A DNA stretch of 64,000 nt from CG2-30-58-95 sp964618215 (GTDB lineage Bacteria; Chloroflexota; Anaerolineae; Anaerolineales; Villigracilaceae): the NCBI GenBank assembly GCA_964618215.1, contig CAZTZE010000006.1:1-64000 (forward strand), written 5' to 3'. The notes under the pieces are model-generated. The model searched no databases. It saw only the letters and a program-made list of their open reading frames with translations, and had not been told where the DNA came from. The position numbers and the translations under genes are program-made. Of the stretch, positions 26,191 to 35,757 are shown one piece after another. Positions within the stretch are counted from its first letter, which is position 1. Each line of letters opens with the position of its first letter.

Positions 26191-27243
26191 TTATCTACAC
26201 ACACTAACCAACTGACCACACCCAGCCTGAATGTCAATCCCCCGCCGCAAGCGGATCGTACACGCGACCCCGGCCTGCTCCAAAATTTCCCGAAACTTTT
26301 CCGCCCGCTGACGCGTGGTCGCCTGGCCGCCATAAGAGGGAGTTGGGTTGAGAGGGATGGCATTGACGTGGCATAACAACCCTGTGAGTTTCTCCGCCAG
26401 CAAACGCGCCTGCTCGGGCGTGTCGTTGACTTCGCGGATCAGCGCCCACTCGAAGGTGACGCGGCGGCCGGTGGCGGCGACGTAGTCGCGGCAGGCAGCC
26501 AGCAATTCTTCGATGGGATATTTTTTATTCACCGGCAGCATGGACGAGCGCAAGGCGTCATCCGCGGCGTGGAGCGAGATGGCCAGGTTGACCTGCCGCT
26601 TCTCCTTGGCGAAGCGCCGGATGGCCGGAACCAGTCCCACAGTGGAGATCGTGAAGCGCCGCGCCCCGAAGTTGTAGCCCTGCGGGTCGTTGAGCCGGTC
26701 AATGGCCGCCATCGTATTATCGTAGTTGTGGAAGGGTTCGCCCATGCCCATGACGACCACGTTGGTCACTTTTTCGCCCTTTTCGTTCAGTTGGCGGGCG
26801 TAGTGCATCACCTGGGCGACGATCTCGCCGCTGGAAAGATGCCGTTTGAATCCCATTTGGCCGGTGGCGCAGAAGACGCAGCCCATGGCGCAACCGACCT
26901 GCGTGGAGATGCACAGGGTGGTGCGGGTTGGGGTTTGCGAGTTGCGGGCTGCGTAGCGCATGAGGACGGACTCGATGGCCTGGCCGTCGTGGAGGCGGAA
27001 GAGGTTTTTGACAGTTTTATGATCGCTGGATGCGAGTTGCGAGATAGGAGATAGGGCGGTGAATTGCAGGTTTTCGGCGAGTTTGGCGCGGAGGTAGGTT
27101 GGTAAATTGGTAAATTGGGAGGGAGCGTTCCAAAAATGTTGATACAACCCTTGCCAGATTTGGGAGGCGCGGTAGGCGGGTTCGCCCCAGGATTGGAGCA
27201 GGGTTTCGATTTCATGGAGGGGGAGGTCGTAGGTTAGTTGCAT
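26191..27243 (-). CDS. rlmN: 23S rRNA (adenine-2503-C2)-methyltransferase RlmN
   Basis: A radical SAM enzyme (350 aa) methylating A2503 of 23S rRNA and A37 of some tRNAs. The cluster motif is CAMGCVFCATG. The C-terminal catalytic cysteine is in QAGCGQL and GMGEPFHNYD binds SAM. Length is normal. It is transcribed alone on the minus strand, preceded by a GACTATNN octamer array (about 27242-27280) that starts at its initiation codon. Confidence 0.94.
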   Translation of the reverse strand: MQLTYDLPLHEIETLLQSWGEPAYRASQIWQGLYQHFWNAPSQFTNLPTYLRAKLAENLQFTALSPISQLASSDHKTVKNLFRLHDGQAIESVLMRYAARNSQTPTRTTLCISTQVGCAMGCVFCATGQMGFKRHLSSGEIVAQVMHYARQLNEKGEKVTNVVVMGMGEPFHNYDNTMAAIDRLNDPQGYNFGARRFTISTVGLVPAIRRFAKEKRQVNLAISLHAADDALRSSMLPVNKKYPIEELLAACRDYVAATGRRVTFEWALIREVNDTPEQARLLAEKLTGLLCHVNAIPLNPTPSYGGQATTRQRAEKFREILEQAGVACTIRLRRGIDIQAGCGQLVSVCR

Positions 27244-27278
27244 AGTCGGATAGTCACATCGTCAGATAGTCGAATAGT

Positions 27279-27366
27279 TTACAGTTTCGTGGTACGAGGA
27301 TTTTCATTGTCCTCCACCCAATTGGCAGGAATGGCAGCGATGTAATTGGCGATGCGGTCGTAATCG
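27279..27366 (-). pseudogene. C-terminal remnant of a REP-associated tyrosine transposase (Y1)
   Basis: About 28 codons in one frame read NDYDRIANYIAAIPANW then VEDNENP and a stop. This strongly resembles the end of Y1_Tnp transposases (FDRIxNYIxxNPxxW). No catalytic part remains. It shows past activity of a single-strand transposase of the kind that mobilises palindromic repeats, which are abundant in this window. Confidence 0.5.
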
Positions 27367-27398
27367 TTGGTTGGATTCTATCAGCATGCTTTTCCACA

Positions 27399-28124
27399 TC
27401 ATCCAAAATCAAACCGATCTAATTTTTCTTTTTTTCTTTTCCAATTTGGCATTATGCGTGAAAGCAGTTTGTAGAACTCAGGTTCATGATGTAAATATTT
27501 CAGATGGCATAGTTCGTGAATAAGGACGTAATCAATATATTCTTTTGTTACTTGAATAAGTTTGATGTTCAGTGAAATTGTACCTTTGGAACTGCAACTT
27601 CCCCAACTGGATTGCATTCGCCGAATGATAATTTTTGGCAAGGGAACTTTTTCACGTGAGAGTTTAGCATAACAAGCGGTCAACCTATCTTGAAATACTT
27701 GAGTTGCTTGATTGCGATACCATTCTTCGACCGACTCTCGGACGTGTGAAGAGTTGGTATCGTAAGTGTAGACTTCCAGGAATTGGCGAGACAATTTGAT
27801 TTGCTCTGTTTCGCTTGAAGTAATTTTAATTGCTTTCAAGCGATATTGCCTACCCAAAAAGCGATGGCTTTCGCCGCTGACGTATTTTCGTGGGGGAACA
27901 TCGGGTAGGTAGATTTCAAAGAGGCGTTGTTGGTTGAGAATCCATTTTGAACGACTGTGAACTTTCTTTTCTATATCTTCTAATTTCGTTCCATCGGGCG
28001 CTTTGACGGTGACGCTTAAATCGGGATGCACGCTGATTGCCAGCGTTTTACGCGGTATGAAGACAAGTTCATATTCGATGGTTTGTGAACCGAATTTGAC
28101 TTGATGGCGAGTGGACATAATCAT
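27399..28124 (-). CDS. YgjP-like (DUF45) metallopeptidase
   Basis: A 241-residue protein of the YgjP/SprT-like zincin family with the metal-binding HELCHLKYLHHEPEF (HExxH plus a third His). The start overlaps the hsdR stop as ATGA, so it is the last gene of the type I restriction operon. Such proteins are found next to hsdR elsewhere; a role in processing or removing restriction subunits is plausible but unproved. Confidence 0.8.
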   Translation of the reverse strand: MIMSTRHQVKFGSQTIEYELVFIPRKTLAISVHPDLSVTVKAPDGTKLEDIEKKVHSRSKWILNQQRLFEIYLPDVPPRKYVSGESHRFLGRQYRLKAIKITSSETEQIKLSRQFLEVYTYDTNSSHVRESVEEWYRNQATQVFQDRLTACYAKLSREKVPLPKIIIRRMQSSWGSCSSKGTISLNIKLIQVTKEYIDYVLIHELCHLKYLHHEPEFYKLLSRIMPNWKRKKEKLDRFDFG

Positions 28125-31100
28125 TGAAGCGCGTCGCGGCGGCGGGCTAGTTCAATCAGGTTGTCGAGTATTTCGTCCAGCATTGCGGTTTCGATTTTGA
28201 CGTTATGCTTTGCTTCGACTTCATCGAATAAATAATCTTCGATTTCGGCTTTCATTTGATTTTGAATGTCAGTGTTACGTACCCAATCGCGGATTTTATG
28301 CCTATCAATGATTTGCTCGATGCTCAATGACATCTCGCTGGCAATATCCATCAAACGGGCCAATTCAGCTTCGGTGTAGTAGTTGCTTCCTGTTTCTCGG
28401 ATCAAGCCAAAGTAAGCGGCGGCGTGTTTAGTGCGGCGTAATTCGGGCGGAGTGACATCATCTTCGCGGTTACGGACTCTGTTCATTGCTTCGGTGACTG
28501 TTTCGAGATATTGCAATTCGCTAATGCGGCCTTCTTTGTAAGCCTGAATGGTTTCGTCAATCATCTTGGAGAAACGTTTGTAGTAAGCGGGGTCCAAATC
28601 CATGCGCTCGGTGATGGTGCGCTTGACGCGGTTGGCAATGGTATCGGCTTTGGCGGCTGTGCCTTCGATCTTCTCCACTTCCCGGGCGAAACGTTCTTTA
28701 TCGAAGATGTTTACCAGATCGGTAATTTGCTTTATGTCTGTTGACTGAATGTGAGTGTCAATCAACTTGCGGATTTTCTTTTCGTAATCCTTGTAATCAA
28801 TCGTTTCGGCATAGCGTTGTTTAACCGAAGCGCGCAGGTTATGGAAAAAGCCTAAATCGTCTTTGTAATTCTTGATGCGTTCTTCGGGAAAGTCATTGTA
28901 GAAATCCACAGTGGCAAGCGCGACTTGCAAAGTGCTGGCATACGCAGTGAGAGCTTCATAGAATTGCCCGCGCATGTCTTCGGGTTCAAGGAAGCGTTCT
29001 AATGCTTCAGTATCTTTCTTGTTAGGGATGGTTTTGAAAACATCCCAAAGGTCGGAATGGCGCTGGGGAAGTTTGGATACTTCTTCCCGTGTGTCAACTA
29101 CCGTTCCAAGCACATCTTCGGTGTCGAAGCCCTCAAGCGCGTCGTAGGTGTGCATGGCTTCGTTGAGTTCACCGAGCACGCCGTAGTAATCCACGATGTA
29201 GCCGAAGTCTTTGCCTTCAAAGAGACGGTTGACGCGTGCAATGGCCTGCAGAACGGCATGTTCTTTGAGCGACTTATCAATATAAAGCACGGTATTGCGC
29301 GGTTCATTAAAACCGACCAGCAATTTATCCACCACAATCAGGATTTCAAACCCATCTTCAAGAGCGAATTGGGCAATAAGTTCATCGTTGTATTTATCTT
29401 CTTCGCCGAAGCGTTCCATCATGCGTTTCCAGAAGGCTTCGATTTCGGGGTCTTTGGTGTTGTCTACTTCTTCGTTGCCTTCACGCGTATCAGGCGCTGA
29501 AATGATAATTTCAGAAGAAACCACGCCAAACTCATCTAGATACTTTTTGTATTTGAGGGCGGTTGCCTTGCTGGAGGTTGCCAGTTGCGCTTTGAAACCC
29601 GTCCCTTGAAAGTTGTTCCTGTAATGGTCGCTGATGTCATAAGCAATTTGAGCGATGCGCTGTTCTGCTTGATTGACTTCCTCGGCGCGGCTGAATTTGC
29701 GTTTCAAATCGGTCTTTTGTTCTTGGGTGAGATTTTGTGTGACGCGCTCGAACCAGGTATCAATGGCGGATTTGTTGACATCCAATTCCGCCATGCGACC
29801 CTCATAAAGCAAAGGCACGACTGCACCATCTTCCACGGCGCGGCGCATACTGTAAGGATGGATGATGCCGCCAAACTTTGCGGCAGTGGATTTATCTTTT
29901 TTGAGCAGGGGCGTGCCAGTAAAACCAATATAACAGGCGTGAGTAAATACCCGCCGCATTTTGGTATGGATGGGGCCGTATTGCGTGCGATGACCTTCAT
30001 CCACAAGCACAAAAATATTCGGGTTGTCGTCTGTGATTTTCTCTTTGGAAACCGTCTCAAACTTGTTGATTACAGTGGTAATCAAGTCGGTTTTGCCCTG
30101 CTTGATTAACTTGATCAAGCCTTTGCCTGTTTTGGCGCGTTGAACGGTCTTGCCGCAATCATGGAAGGTGTTCCAGATTTGTTTATCGAGATTGATACGG
30201 TCGGTAACCAGGATCACGCGCGGGTTTTGTACATTCGGATGAAGCGTGAGCGCTTTGGCAAGCATAACCATCGTGAGTGACTTGCCACTGCCTGTGGTGT
30301 GCCAGATGACACCGCCCGAACGCATGCCATCGTTATCGAGATGGGCGACTCTGGTGATGGTCTCTTTGACGGCGAAGTATTGTTGATAGCGGGCAATCTT
30401 CTTGATGCCCGCGTCGTAGACGATGAATTGATAAATGAGTTCAAGCAAACGTTCGGGGCGCATGAGACTATACAGCGTGCGGTCTTGTGCGGTGGTGAGA
30501 CGTTCGCCTGCTTTCTCCAAATCTTCAAAGTAGCGCATGATGGCGGATGCATACTCTCGATGGGCGAACAAGCCTCGTTTCTCAGGATCAGGCAGAGGCG
30601 TATTAACGAGGCGGTGTACTTCATCCTCAATATTGGTTTCTTCGCGCCAGGCAGACCAATATGGTTTGGAAGAGGCGGTCGTCGCGTACATGGCTTCGTT
30701 TTTGCTGACGCCGAGCAGGAGTTGCGAATACTGGTAGAGGTGCGGGATCTCGTCATCCTTCTGGTTGCGGATTTGCTGCGTGACCGCTTCAAAAACGGAC
30801 TTTTCGCCTGCGCTTGTACCTTTATCAGGTCGCTTGCATTCGATGACGACGAGCGGGATGCCGTTGACAAAGACGACGATATCGGGGCGGCGCGTTTCAT
30901 CACTGCGGCGCTTTTGCACGACGAATTCATCGCTGACGTGAGAGACGTTATTTTCGGGATGTTTCCAGTCAATGTATTCCAGGCTGAAACTGCGCGTATC
31001 GCCCGCGATGGTTTGCGGAAGGCTTACCCCCAGGGTGAGCAGTTCGTAAATTTTTTCGTTGGTACGCACGAGACCGTCGTACGGTTCTTCTTTGAGTTGA

Positions 31101-31339
31101 CGCAGGGCAGACTGAATGTTGGATTCGCTGAACGGAACTTCCTGCCCTTTGTATTGAATGCGGTTATGCTCGCGCAGCCAATTGACCAGCACATCCTCCA
31201 AAATAACATTGCGGAACTTGCCGCCGCGTTTGGCAAGGGCGTCATCGGGCGTGAGGTACTCATACCCCAGCCCGATGAGCAATTGCAGGGCGGGGATTTG
31301 TGAGATGAGTTCTTCACGGAAGGAGGGTGTACGCGTCAT
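28121..31339 (-). CDS. hsdR: Type I restriction endonuclease, R subunit
   Basis: The motor-nuclease subunit (1072 aa) that translocates and cuts unmodified DNA. The nuclease motif is near residues 145-170 (RRPDIVVFVNG...VVIECKRP). The helicase follows with Walker A TTGSGKSLTM, DEGHRTQYG (DExH box) and GFTGTPL. It starts MTRTPSFREELISQ. It is preceded after one base by an AAA ATPase gene; a second, 17-codon copy of its start lies at 32716-32770. Confidence 0.93.
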   Translation of the reverse strand: MTRTPSFREELISQIPALQLLIGLGYEYLTPDDALAKRGGKFRNVILEDVLVNWLREHNRIQYKGQEVPFSESNIQSALRQLKEEPYDGLVRTNEKIYELLTLGVSLPQTIAGDTRSFSLEYIDWKHPENNVSHVSDEFVVQKRRSDETRRPDIVVFVNGIPLVVIECKRPDKGTSAGEKSVFEAVTQQIRNQKDDEIPHLYQYSQLLLGVSKNEAMYATTASSKPYWSAWREETNIEDEVHRLVNTPLPDPEKRGLFAHREYASAIMRYFEDLEKAGERLTTAQDRTLYSLMRPERLLELIYQFIVYDAGIKKIARYQQYFAVKETITRVAHLDNDGMRSGGVIWHTTGSGKSLTMVMLAKALTLHPNVQNPRVILVTDRINLDKQIWNTFHDCGKTVQRAKTGKGLIKLIKQGKTDLITTVINKFETVSKEKITDDNPNIFVLVDEGHRTQYGPIHTKMRRVFTHACYIGFTGTPLLKKDKSTAAKFGGIIHPYSMRRAVEDGAVVPLLYEGRMAELDVNKSAIDTWFERVTQNLTQEQKTDLKRKFSRAEEVNQAEQRIAQIAYDISDHYRNNFQGTGFKAQLATSSKATALKYKKYLDEFGVVSSEIIISAPDTREGNEEVDNTKDPEIEAFWKRMMERFGEEDKYNDELIAQFALEDGFEILIVVDKLLVGFNEPRNTVLYIDKSLKEHAVLQAIARVNRLFEGKDFGYIVDYYGVLGELNEAMHTYDALEGFDTEDVLGTVVDTREEVSKLPQRHSDLWDVFKTIPNKKDTEALERFLEPEDMRGQFYEALTAYASTLQVALATVDFYNDFPEERIKNYKDDLGFFHNLRASVKQRYAETIDYKDYEKKIRKLIDTHIQSTDIKQITDLVNIFDKERFAREVEKIEGTAAKADTIANRVKRTITERMDLDPAYYKRFSKMIDETIQAYKEGRISELQYLETVTEAMNRVRNREDDVTPPELRRTKHAAAYFGLIRETGSNYYTEAELARLMDIASEMSLSIEQIIDRHKIRDWVRNTDIQNQMKAEIEDYLFDEVEAKHNVKIETAMLDEILDNLIELARRRDALQ

Positions 31340-31340
31340 G

Positions 31341-32498
31341 TTAAAACGCCGGGATGCGGTTCAGTTCCCGCCAACTGATGAATGAGCCTGCGCTGGTTTG
31401 CATGGACTGATCGCCGCCATAGACAACGTAGCCTTGACCTTCAGGCGCGGCAGCAAGGGATCGCCAATATTCGAGGTTGTCAAAGTAACTATTGGAAATC
31501 GTTTTACCAGATTTGATCTCGACTGGCACAATTTTTTCGCCGTCCACCAGCAGGCAGTCAATCTCTTTGCCGCGGCTATCCTGCCAAAAGTACGGCGGAC
31601 GATATTCGCCGCGATTGAAATTGCGCTTGATAAACTCGTTGATGATCAGATTCTCAAAGAGCGCGCCTTTCAAGTAATGCAAGTTGACCTGATTCTCGTC
31701 GTGGATGCCGAGCAGCGAGCACGCGACACCCGTATCATAAAAATAGAGTTTGGGCGATTTGACCAGCCGCTTGTTGAAATTGCGGTGGAAGGGCTGCAAA
31801 CGATAAACGATAAAGGAACTCTCCAAAATGGAGAGCCAGGCTTTCGCCGTGTTCGGGCTGATCCCGGCGTCGTTCGCCAGCCCCGTATAATTGAGCAGTT
31901 GCCCGACGCGCCCGGCGCACAGTTGGGTGAACTGGATGAAGGCGTTGATATCCCCGATATTTTTCATCAGACGCACATCTTTTTCGATGTAGGTCTGGAT
32001 GTAGGACGGGTAAAAATCTGCCGGGGCGAGGTCGCGGTCATAAATGCGGGGATATTGTCCTTTGAAAATCAGGCTTTCGTACGGCTGCTCCGCGCCGGGT
32101 TCCAGTTCGGTAAAGGAAAACGGCAGCAGGTGCAGAACCGCGGTACGTCCCGCCAGCGTCTGGCTGATCTTTTCCATCAAGAGGAAGTTCGATGAGCCGG
32201 TCAGGATGAATTGAGTCTGCCGGTTCTCATCCACAATTCTTTGGGTGTAGGAAAACAGGTTGGGCGTGTTTTGGATTTCATCCAATATGGCGCCTGCGGG
32301 ATAGTTGGAGAGAAAACCGCGCGGATCGGTGAGCGCGATCTGGCGGATATCCGGTTCTTCCAATGAGACGTAGGGCAGGGCGGGAAAGGCGGCTTTGACC
32401 AGCGTGGTCTTGCCGGATTGGCGCGGACCGGTGAGCGTGATGACTTGAAATTTCTGCGCCAGAGAGATGATTTTGGAGGTGAGGGTTCTTTCGATCAT
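31341..32498 (-). CDS. AAA ATPase with DUF4143 domain
   Basis: A 385-residue ATPase with Walker A GPRQSGKTTLVKAAF and the Walker B region GAILDEIQN, sensor segment FILTGSSNFLLM, then the DUF4143 C-terminal half ending with a nuclease-like VDGEKIVPVEIKSG (a possible D/E-x-K motif). These proteins are common, often mobile, accessory genes of unknown role. Here it separates hsdS from hsdR. A duplicated hsdR start on its upstream side shows it was inserted into an older hsdMSR operon. Confidence 0.85.
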   Translation of the reverse strand: MIERTLTSKIISLAQKFQVITLTGPRQSGKTTLVKAAFPALPYVSLEEPDIRQIALTDPRGFLSNYPAGAILDEIQNTPNLFSYTQRIVDENRQTQFILTGSSNFLLMEKISQTLAGRTAVLHLLPFSFTELEPGAEQPYESLIFKGQYPRIYDRDLAPADFYPSYIQTYIEKDVRLMKNIGDINAFIQFTQLCAGRVGQLLNYTGLANDAGISPNTAKAWLSILESSFIVYRLQPFHRNFNKRLVKSPKLYFYDTGVACSLLGIHDENQVNLHYLKGALFENLIINEFIKRNFNRGEYRPPYFWQDSRGKEIDCLLVDGEKIVPVEIKSGKTISNSYFDNLEYWRSLAAAPEGQGYVVYGGDQSMQTSAGSFISWRELNRIPAF

Positions 32499-32614
32499 GA
32501 AAACGCTCCAGATGCTGGAAATAGAGGCATACGAACGTTATCATCATAATAGCACGTCTTGTGCAAATCTGCAATGCAATTGCGGATTTGTCGTCCCCGC
32601 GCTTGACCCGCAGA

Positions 32615-32709
32615 AGACCCTAAAGGTTTCTTCGGTCAACCTTCGTCATGTTTAGCAGGACGGTCTGGCATATCAAGGCGCGAGTCAATCAAGAAAACCT
32701 TTAGGGTCT
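32615..32709. mobile_element. Small element with terminal inverted repeats
   Basis: Arms AGACCCTAAAGGTTTC (32615-32630) and GAAAACCTTTAGGGTCT (32693-32709) enclose about 62 bases without a gene. The right arm abuts the hsdR-start remnant. Apart from this, 32499-32771 holds only that remnant. Confidence 0.55.
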
Positions 32710-32770
32710 GTGTTTGCAGGGCAGGGATTTGCGAGATGAGTTCTTCACGGAAGGATTGAGTGTTGGGCAT
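32710..32770 (-). pseudogene. Duplicate 5' fragment of hsdR
   Basis: Minus-strand codons from ATG 32770 read MPNTQSFREELISQIPALQ, almost identical to the start of the intact hsdR (MTRTPSFREELISQIPALQ), then run into the small inverted-repeat element. This is the original or duplicated hsdR start immediately after hsdS, two bases from the hsdS stop. Confidence 0.85.
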
Positions 32771-32771
32771 G

Positions 32772-34037
32772 TTAGGCTTTTACCCTTACTTCTCCAGAAG
32801 AAAATATATTTATCAGACCTTGTTTTTGTTTTCTCAACGTTACAAGTTTCTGCTTTAGTAGATCAATTTCCGTTTCTATTGCTCTTAGGCAATCTGAAAT
32901 TTTCTCCTGTTCCAACAAGGGAGGCATGATAACTTTTGTTCGACTAATAGCGTCAGTTGTTAATCCAAAACGGGTAACGCCATTTGCTGCTTGAATAAAT
33001 TGATGTCGGATTTTATGATTTTGTAATGCGTACATCAGAAATGTACCGCCAATCTTTTCCTTGTGAGGTCGCAATATAGCAAGATGATACCCGCACAAAG
33101 TGTTTTCTAAGTCTTCGTCAACTACTGCTGCTTTGGCTATATCTTCAGCGGTTTCAGAGTCTTTCGTGATGATTAAATCATGTTTTTTTAGGCTGAATTT
33201 TTCAATTTCCCTTTGCTTCGCTGTAGCCTTCATAAAGGACAGTTTTGATGTGATAAACGTGTTGTTGAAGACATCCAAGTAATTACATAGCAAGACAGAA
33301 CTTTCTTTTTCTTCGCTAAGTTTATCTACATTGCTAAAAACTATGTCTGCTATGTTTTCGAGATTCTCAACTCCATAATCGGCTGGTAACTCTCCTAATT
33401 TTGACGCTTTTTTAGATTTGTTAGAGATATTCTTAAAGCGCCTCTGTCCTGTTATCAGATTTTGAATTAATCCTTTTTTCAATTCTTGCTTTGCAAAAAT
33501 TAATCGTTCAAGCAGGGATGTAGCGCGACTCCAAGTATTTACAATATCAAAAATCTTGAACTGTTCCTGCACTGGAGGCACATAAATTCGTAACTTCAAA
33601 AAATCTGTTTTGTTTAAGACGCGATTTCTGCCAGCCCCACCTGGCGAAATTGCTGCAAGCATATAAAAAAAGCGTTTGGATAAAACAACATATTGAAAAT
33701 ACTCTGGAACAACAATTTCCTTATTGAAGGTATATGTAGGAAAACGATGAGAGACAAGAGCGCCTTCATCTGTTTCTTTTACAATAGCAACCGCGCCTTC
33801 CCAAGCAAAGGTAATATTAACTATCAGATCATCTTTTTTGGCTTCATAAAGAAAATCCATTGCCACATCATCAGGGTCTTCCACATCCGTAATAAAGGTT
33901 CCTTTGCCGTGACTGCGAAGTCCGAGCCTTTTATATGCGCTGGATGGTTTTTCGACCTTGCGCAAAGTGGGGATTAAGAAATCTCCCAGTGTAAGCTCCT
34001 TCCATCCTTTTGGTAATTGAGAATGTTTTGATATCAT
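32772..34037 (-). CDS. hsdS: Type I restriction system, specificity subunit
   Basis: A 421-residue DNA recognition subunit made of two target-recognition domains (about 1-170 and 200-380) separated and ended by conserved helices (FAKQELKKGLIQNLITGQ and LRKQKQGLINIFSSGEV). Target sequence cannot be predicted. It starts two bases after the hsdM stop and is coupled to it. It is AT-richer than neighbours, usual for hsdS. Confidence 0.9.
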   Translation of the reverse strand: MISKHSQLPKGWKELTLGDFLIPTLRKVEKPSSAYKRLGLRSHGKGTFITDVEDPDDVAMDFLYEAKKDDLIVNITFAWEGAVAIVKETDEGALVSHRFPTYTFNKEIVVPEYFQYVVLSKRFFYMLAAISPGGAGRNRVLNKTDFLKLRIYVPPVQEQFKIFDIVNTWSRATSLLERLIFAKQELKKGLIQNLITGQRRFKNISNKSKKASKLGELPADYGVENLENIADIVFSNVDKLSEEKESSVLLCNYLDVFNNTFITSKLSFMKATAKQREIEKFSLKKHDLIITKDSETAEDIAKAAVVDEDLENTLCGYHLAILRPHKEKIGGTFLMYALQNHKIRHQFIQAANGVTRFGLTTDAISRTKVIMPPLLEQEKISDCLRAIETEIDLLKQKLVTLRKQKQGLINIFSSGEVRVKA

Positions 34038-34039
34038 GC

Positions 34040-35548
34040 TTACAATCCCAATTCTTTCAAGTACGCCTTCATCTTTGCGTTTACTTCAACCAGTTCAGTC
34101 TCAATACGGCTGATTTCCTGCTTTGTGGCGTGAATATCCACTTTCTCTTCTTTTTCAAATATATCAATATAGCGTGAGAAATTCAGATTGAATTCGTTTT
34201 CCTTAATCTCTTCAAAATCAGCAACATAGGAGAATTTATCAATCGTCACTCTCTGGCGGTATGCGTCCAAGATTCTCTCAACATCTTGCTTGCGCAATTT
34301 GTTTTGTGGGGTATCTGCAAGAAAATTCTTGCTGGCGTCAATGAATATTACTGAATTGTCTTTCTTATTGCGCTTGAACACCAAAATCGCGGCGGGAATG
34401 GGTGTGCCATAAAATAATCCAGCGGGCAAGCCAATCACGGCGTCCAGTAAATTTTCTTCGATTAACTTTTGGCGAATTTTTCCTTCTGCCCCGCCGCGAA
34501 ATAAGACGCCATGCGGCACAATCACAGCCATGCGTCCATTGACTTTATGGGTTGTTTCAATCATGTGGGAGATGAATGCATAATCACCCTTGCTCTTGGG
34601 CGGTACGCCGCGATGGAAACGCTTGTATTTGTCTTTTGCTGCACCTTCGGCACCCCACTTATCCAGCGAGAAGGGCATATTCGCCACCACCACATCGAAC
34701 TTCATGAGTTTGTCGTTTTCCACCAAAAGCGGATTGCCCAAGGTGTCACCCCATTCAATGCGGGCGGAGGTCACGTTGTGCAGGAACATGTTCATCATCG
34801 CCAGCGCCCAGGTCGAGCCGTTGTTTTCCTGTCCGTACAGGGCGTAGTTATCCGAGCCAACGTGCCTGGCGCATTTGATAAGCAAAGAACCAGAACCGCA
34901 GGCAGGATCTGAAATCCGCTCGCCAGGTTTCGGATCAACGAGAGCGGCTAATAATTCAGAGGCTTCGGGCGGTGTGTAGAACTCGCCCGCCTTTTTGCCT
35001 GCGCCAGAAGCAAACTTGCCGATCAAATACTCGTAGGCGTCACCGATTACGTCCCGTCCATTTGTGCGCGAAGGACGCAAGTCAAGGCGTTTGTCGTTGA
35101 AGTCGTTCAACAGGTTTTTCAGTCGCTCATTGCGCTCTTTCGTGCGTCCCAGGTTCGCTTCGGAGTTAAAGTCAATGTTGCGGAAGACGCCTTCCAGTTT
35201 TTCCTTGTTCGCGTCTTCGATGGCTTCCAATGCTTCGTTGATGATCTCGCCGAGGTTGGGTTCATTCCGCTGGGCGTAGAGTTTCTCAAAGGAACAGCTT
35301 TCGGGGAGTTTGAACTTGTCCTTGTCCAGTTGGCGGCGCACGCGAGTCTTGTCACCTTTATAGCGCTGCATGAACTCGTCAAAGTGGTCTTGCCACACAT
35401 CGGAGATGTATTTGACGAACAGCATGACGAGAATGTAGTTTTTATACTCGGATGGATCCACTGTGCCGCGAAACGTGTCACAGGCTTTCCAGAGGATGTT
35501 GTTGATTTCGTCCTGGGAGATGGGAGAGGAAAGGGATGTGTTGGACAT
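34040..35548 (-). CDS. hsdM: Type I restriction system, methyltransferase subunit
   Basis: The N6-adenine methyltransferase subunit (502 aa). The SAM-binding motif I is DPACGSGSLLI, and motif IV is ANMPFS, the NPPF equivalent with Met replacing Pro as seen in some HsdM groups. The N-terminal helical domain (ILWKACDTFRGTVD) is present. First gene of the hsdM-hsdS-(ATPase)-hsdR-YgjP operon. Start ATG at 35548. Confidence 0.93.
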   Translation of the reverse strand: MSNTSLSSPISQDEINNILWKACDTFRGTVDPSEYKNYILVMLFVKYISDVWQDHFDEFMQRYKGDKTRVRRQLDKDKFKLPESCSFEKLYAQRNEPNLGEIINEALEAIEDANKEKLEGVFRNIDFNSEANLGRTKERNERLKNLLNDFNDKRLDLRPSRTNGRDVIGDAYEYLIGKFASGAGKKAGEFYTPPEASELLAALVDPKPGERISDPACGSGSLLIKCARHVGSDNYALYGQENNGSTWALAMMNMFLHNVTSARIEWGDTLGNPLLVENDKLMKFDVVVANMPFSLDKWGAEGAAKDKYKRFHRGVPPKSKGDYAFISHMIETTHKVNGRMAVIVPHGVLFRGGAEGKIRQKLIEENLLDAVIGLPAGLFYGTPIPAAILVFKRNKKDNSVIFIDASKNFLADTPQNKLRKQDVERILDAYRQRVTIDKFSYVADFEEIKENEFNLNFSRYIDIFEKEEKVDIHATKQEISRIETELVEVNAKMKAYLKELGL

Positions 35549-35552
35549 AGGT

Positions 35553-35757
35553 TTATTGATTATATCGGATGGAGTCTTGATTCAAGCGCACAACCACCAG
35601 AACTTCCCCGTTTTCACGATCCAGGCAGTAATCAGTTGCGCCGTTCCACGGCTCGGCATCGTAACCGGGAATTTCGATCTTAACCTTTCGACGCTGGATA
35701 ATCGTGACAGACGAATGGCAGAACGAGTCTTCAATCCGCTGGCGGCAAAATCTGCAT
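35553..35757 (-). pseudogene. Decayed toxin-type sequence after the antitoxin
   Basis: Right after the antitoxin stop an ATG opens MQILPPAD then TGA. Continuing in that frame gives RLVLPFVCHDYPASKG, which weakly resembles the start of a MazF/PemK toxin. Another frame ends DYCLDRENGEVLVVV...RYNQ at 35553 but has no start codon. I read this as gene debris; the family assignment is weak. Confidence 0.35.

Noticed and set aside
35553..35720. 52-codon frame after the antitoxin as a real gene
   Set aside because: No start codon in frame and the region is part of a decayed, partly duplicated segment.
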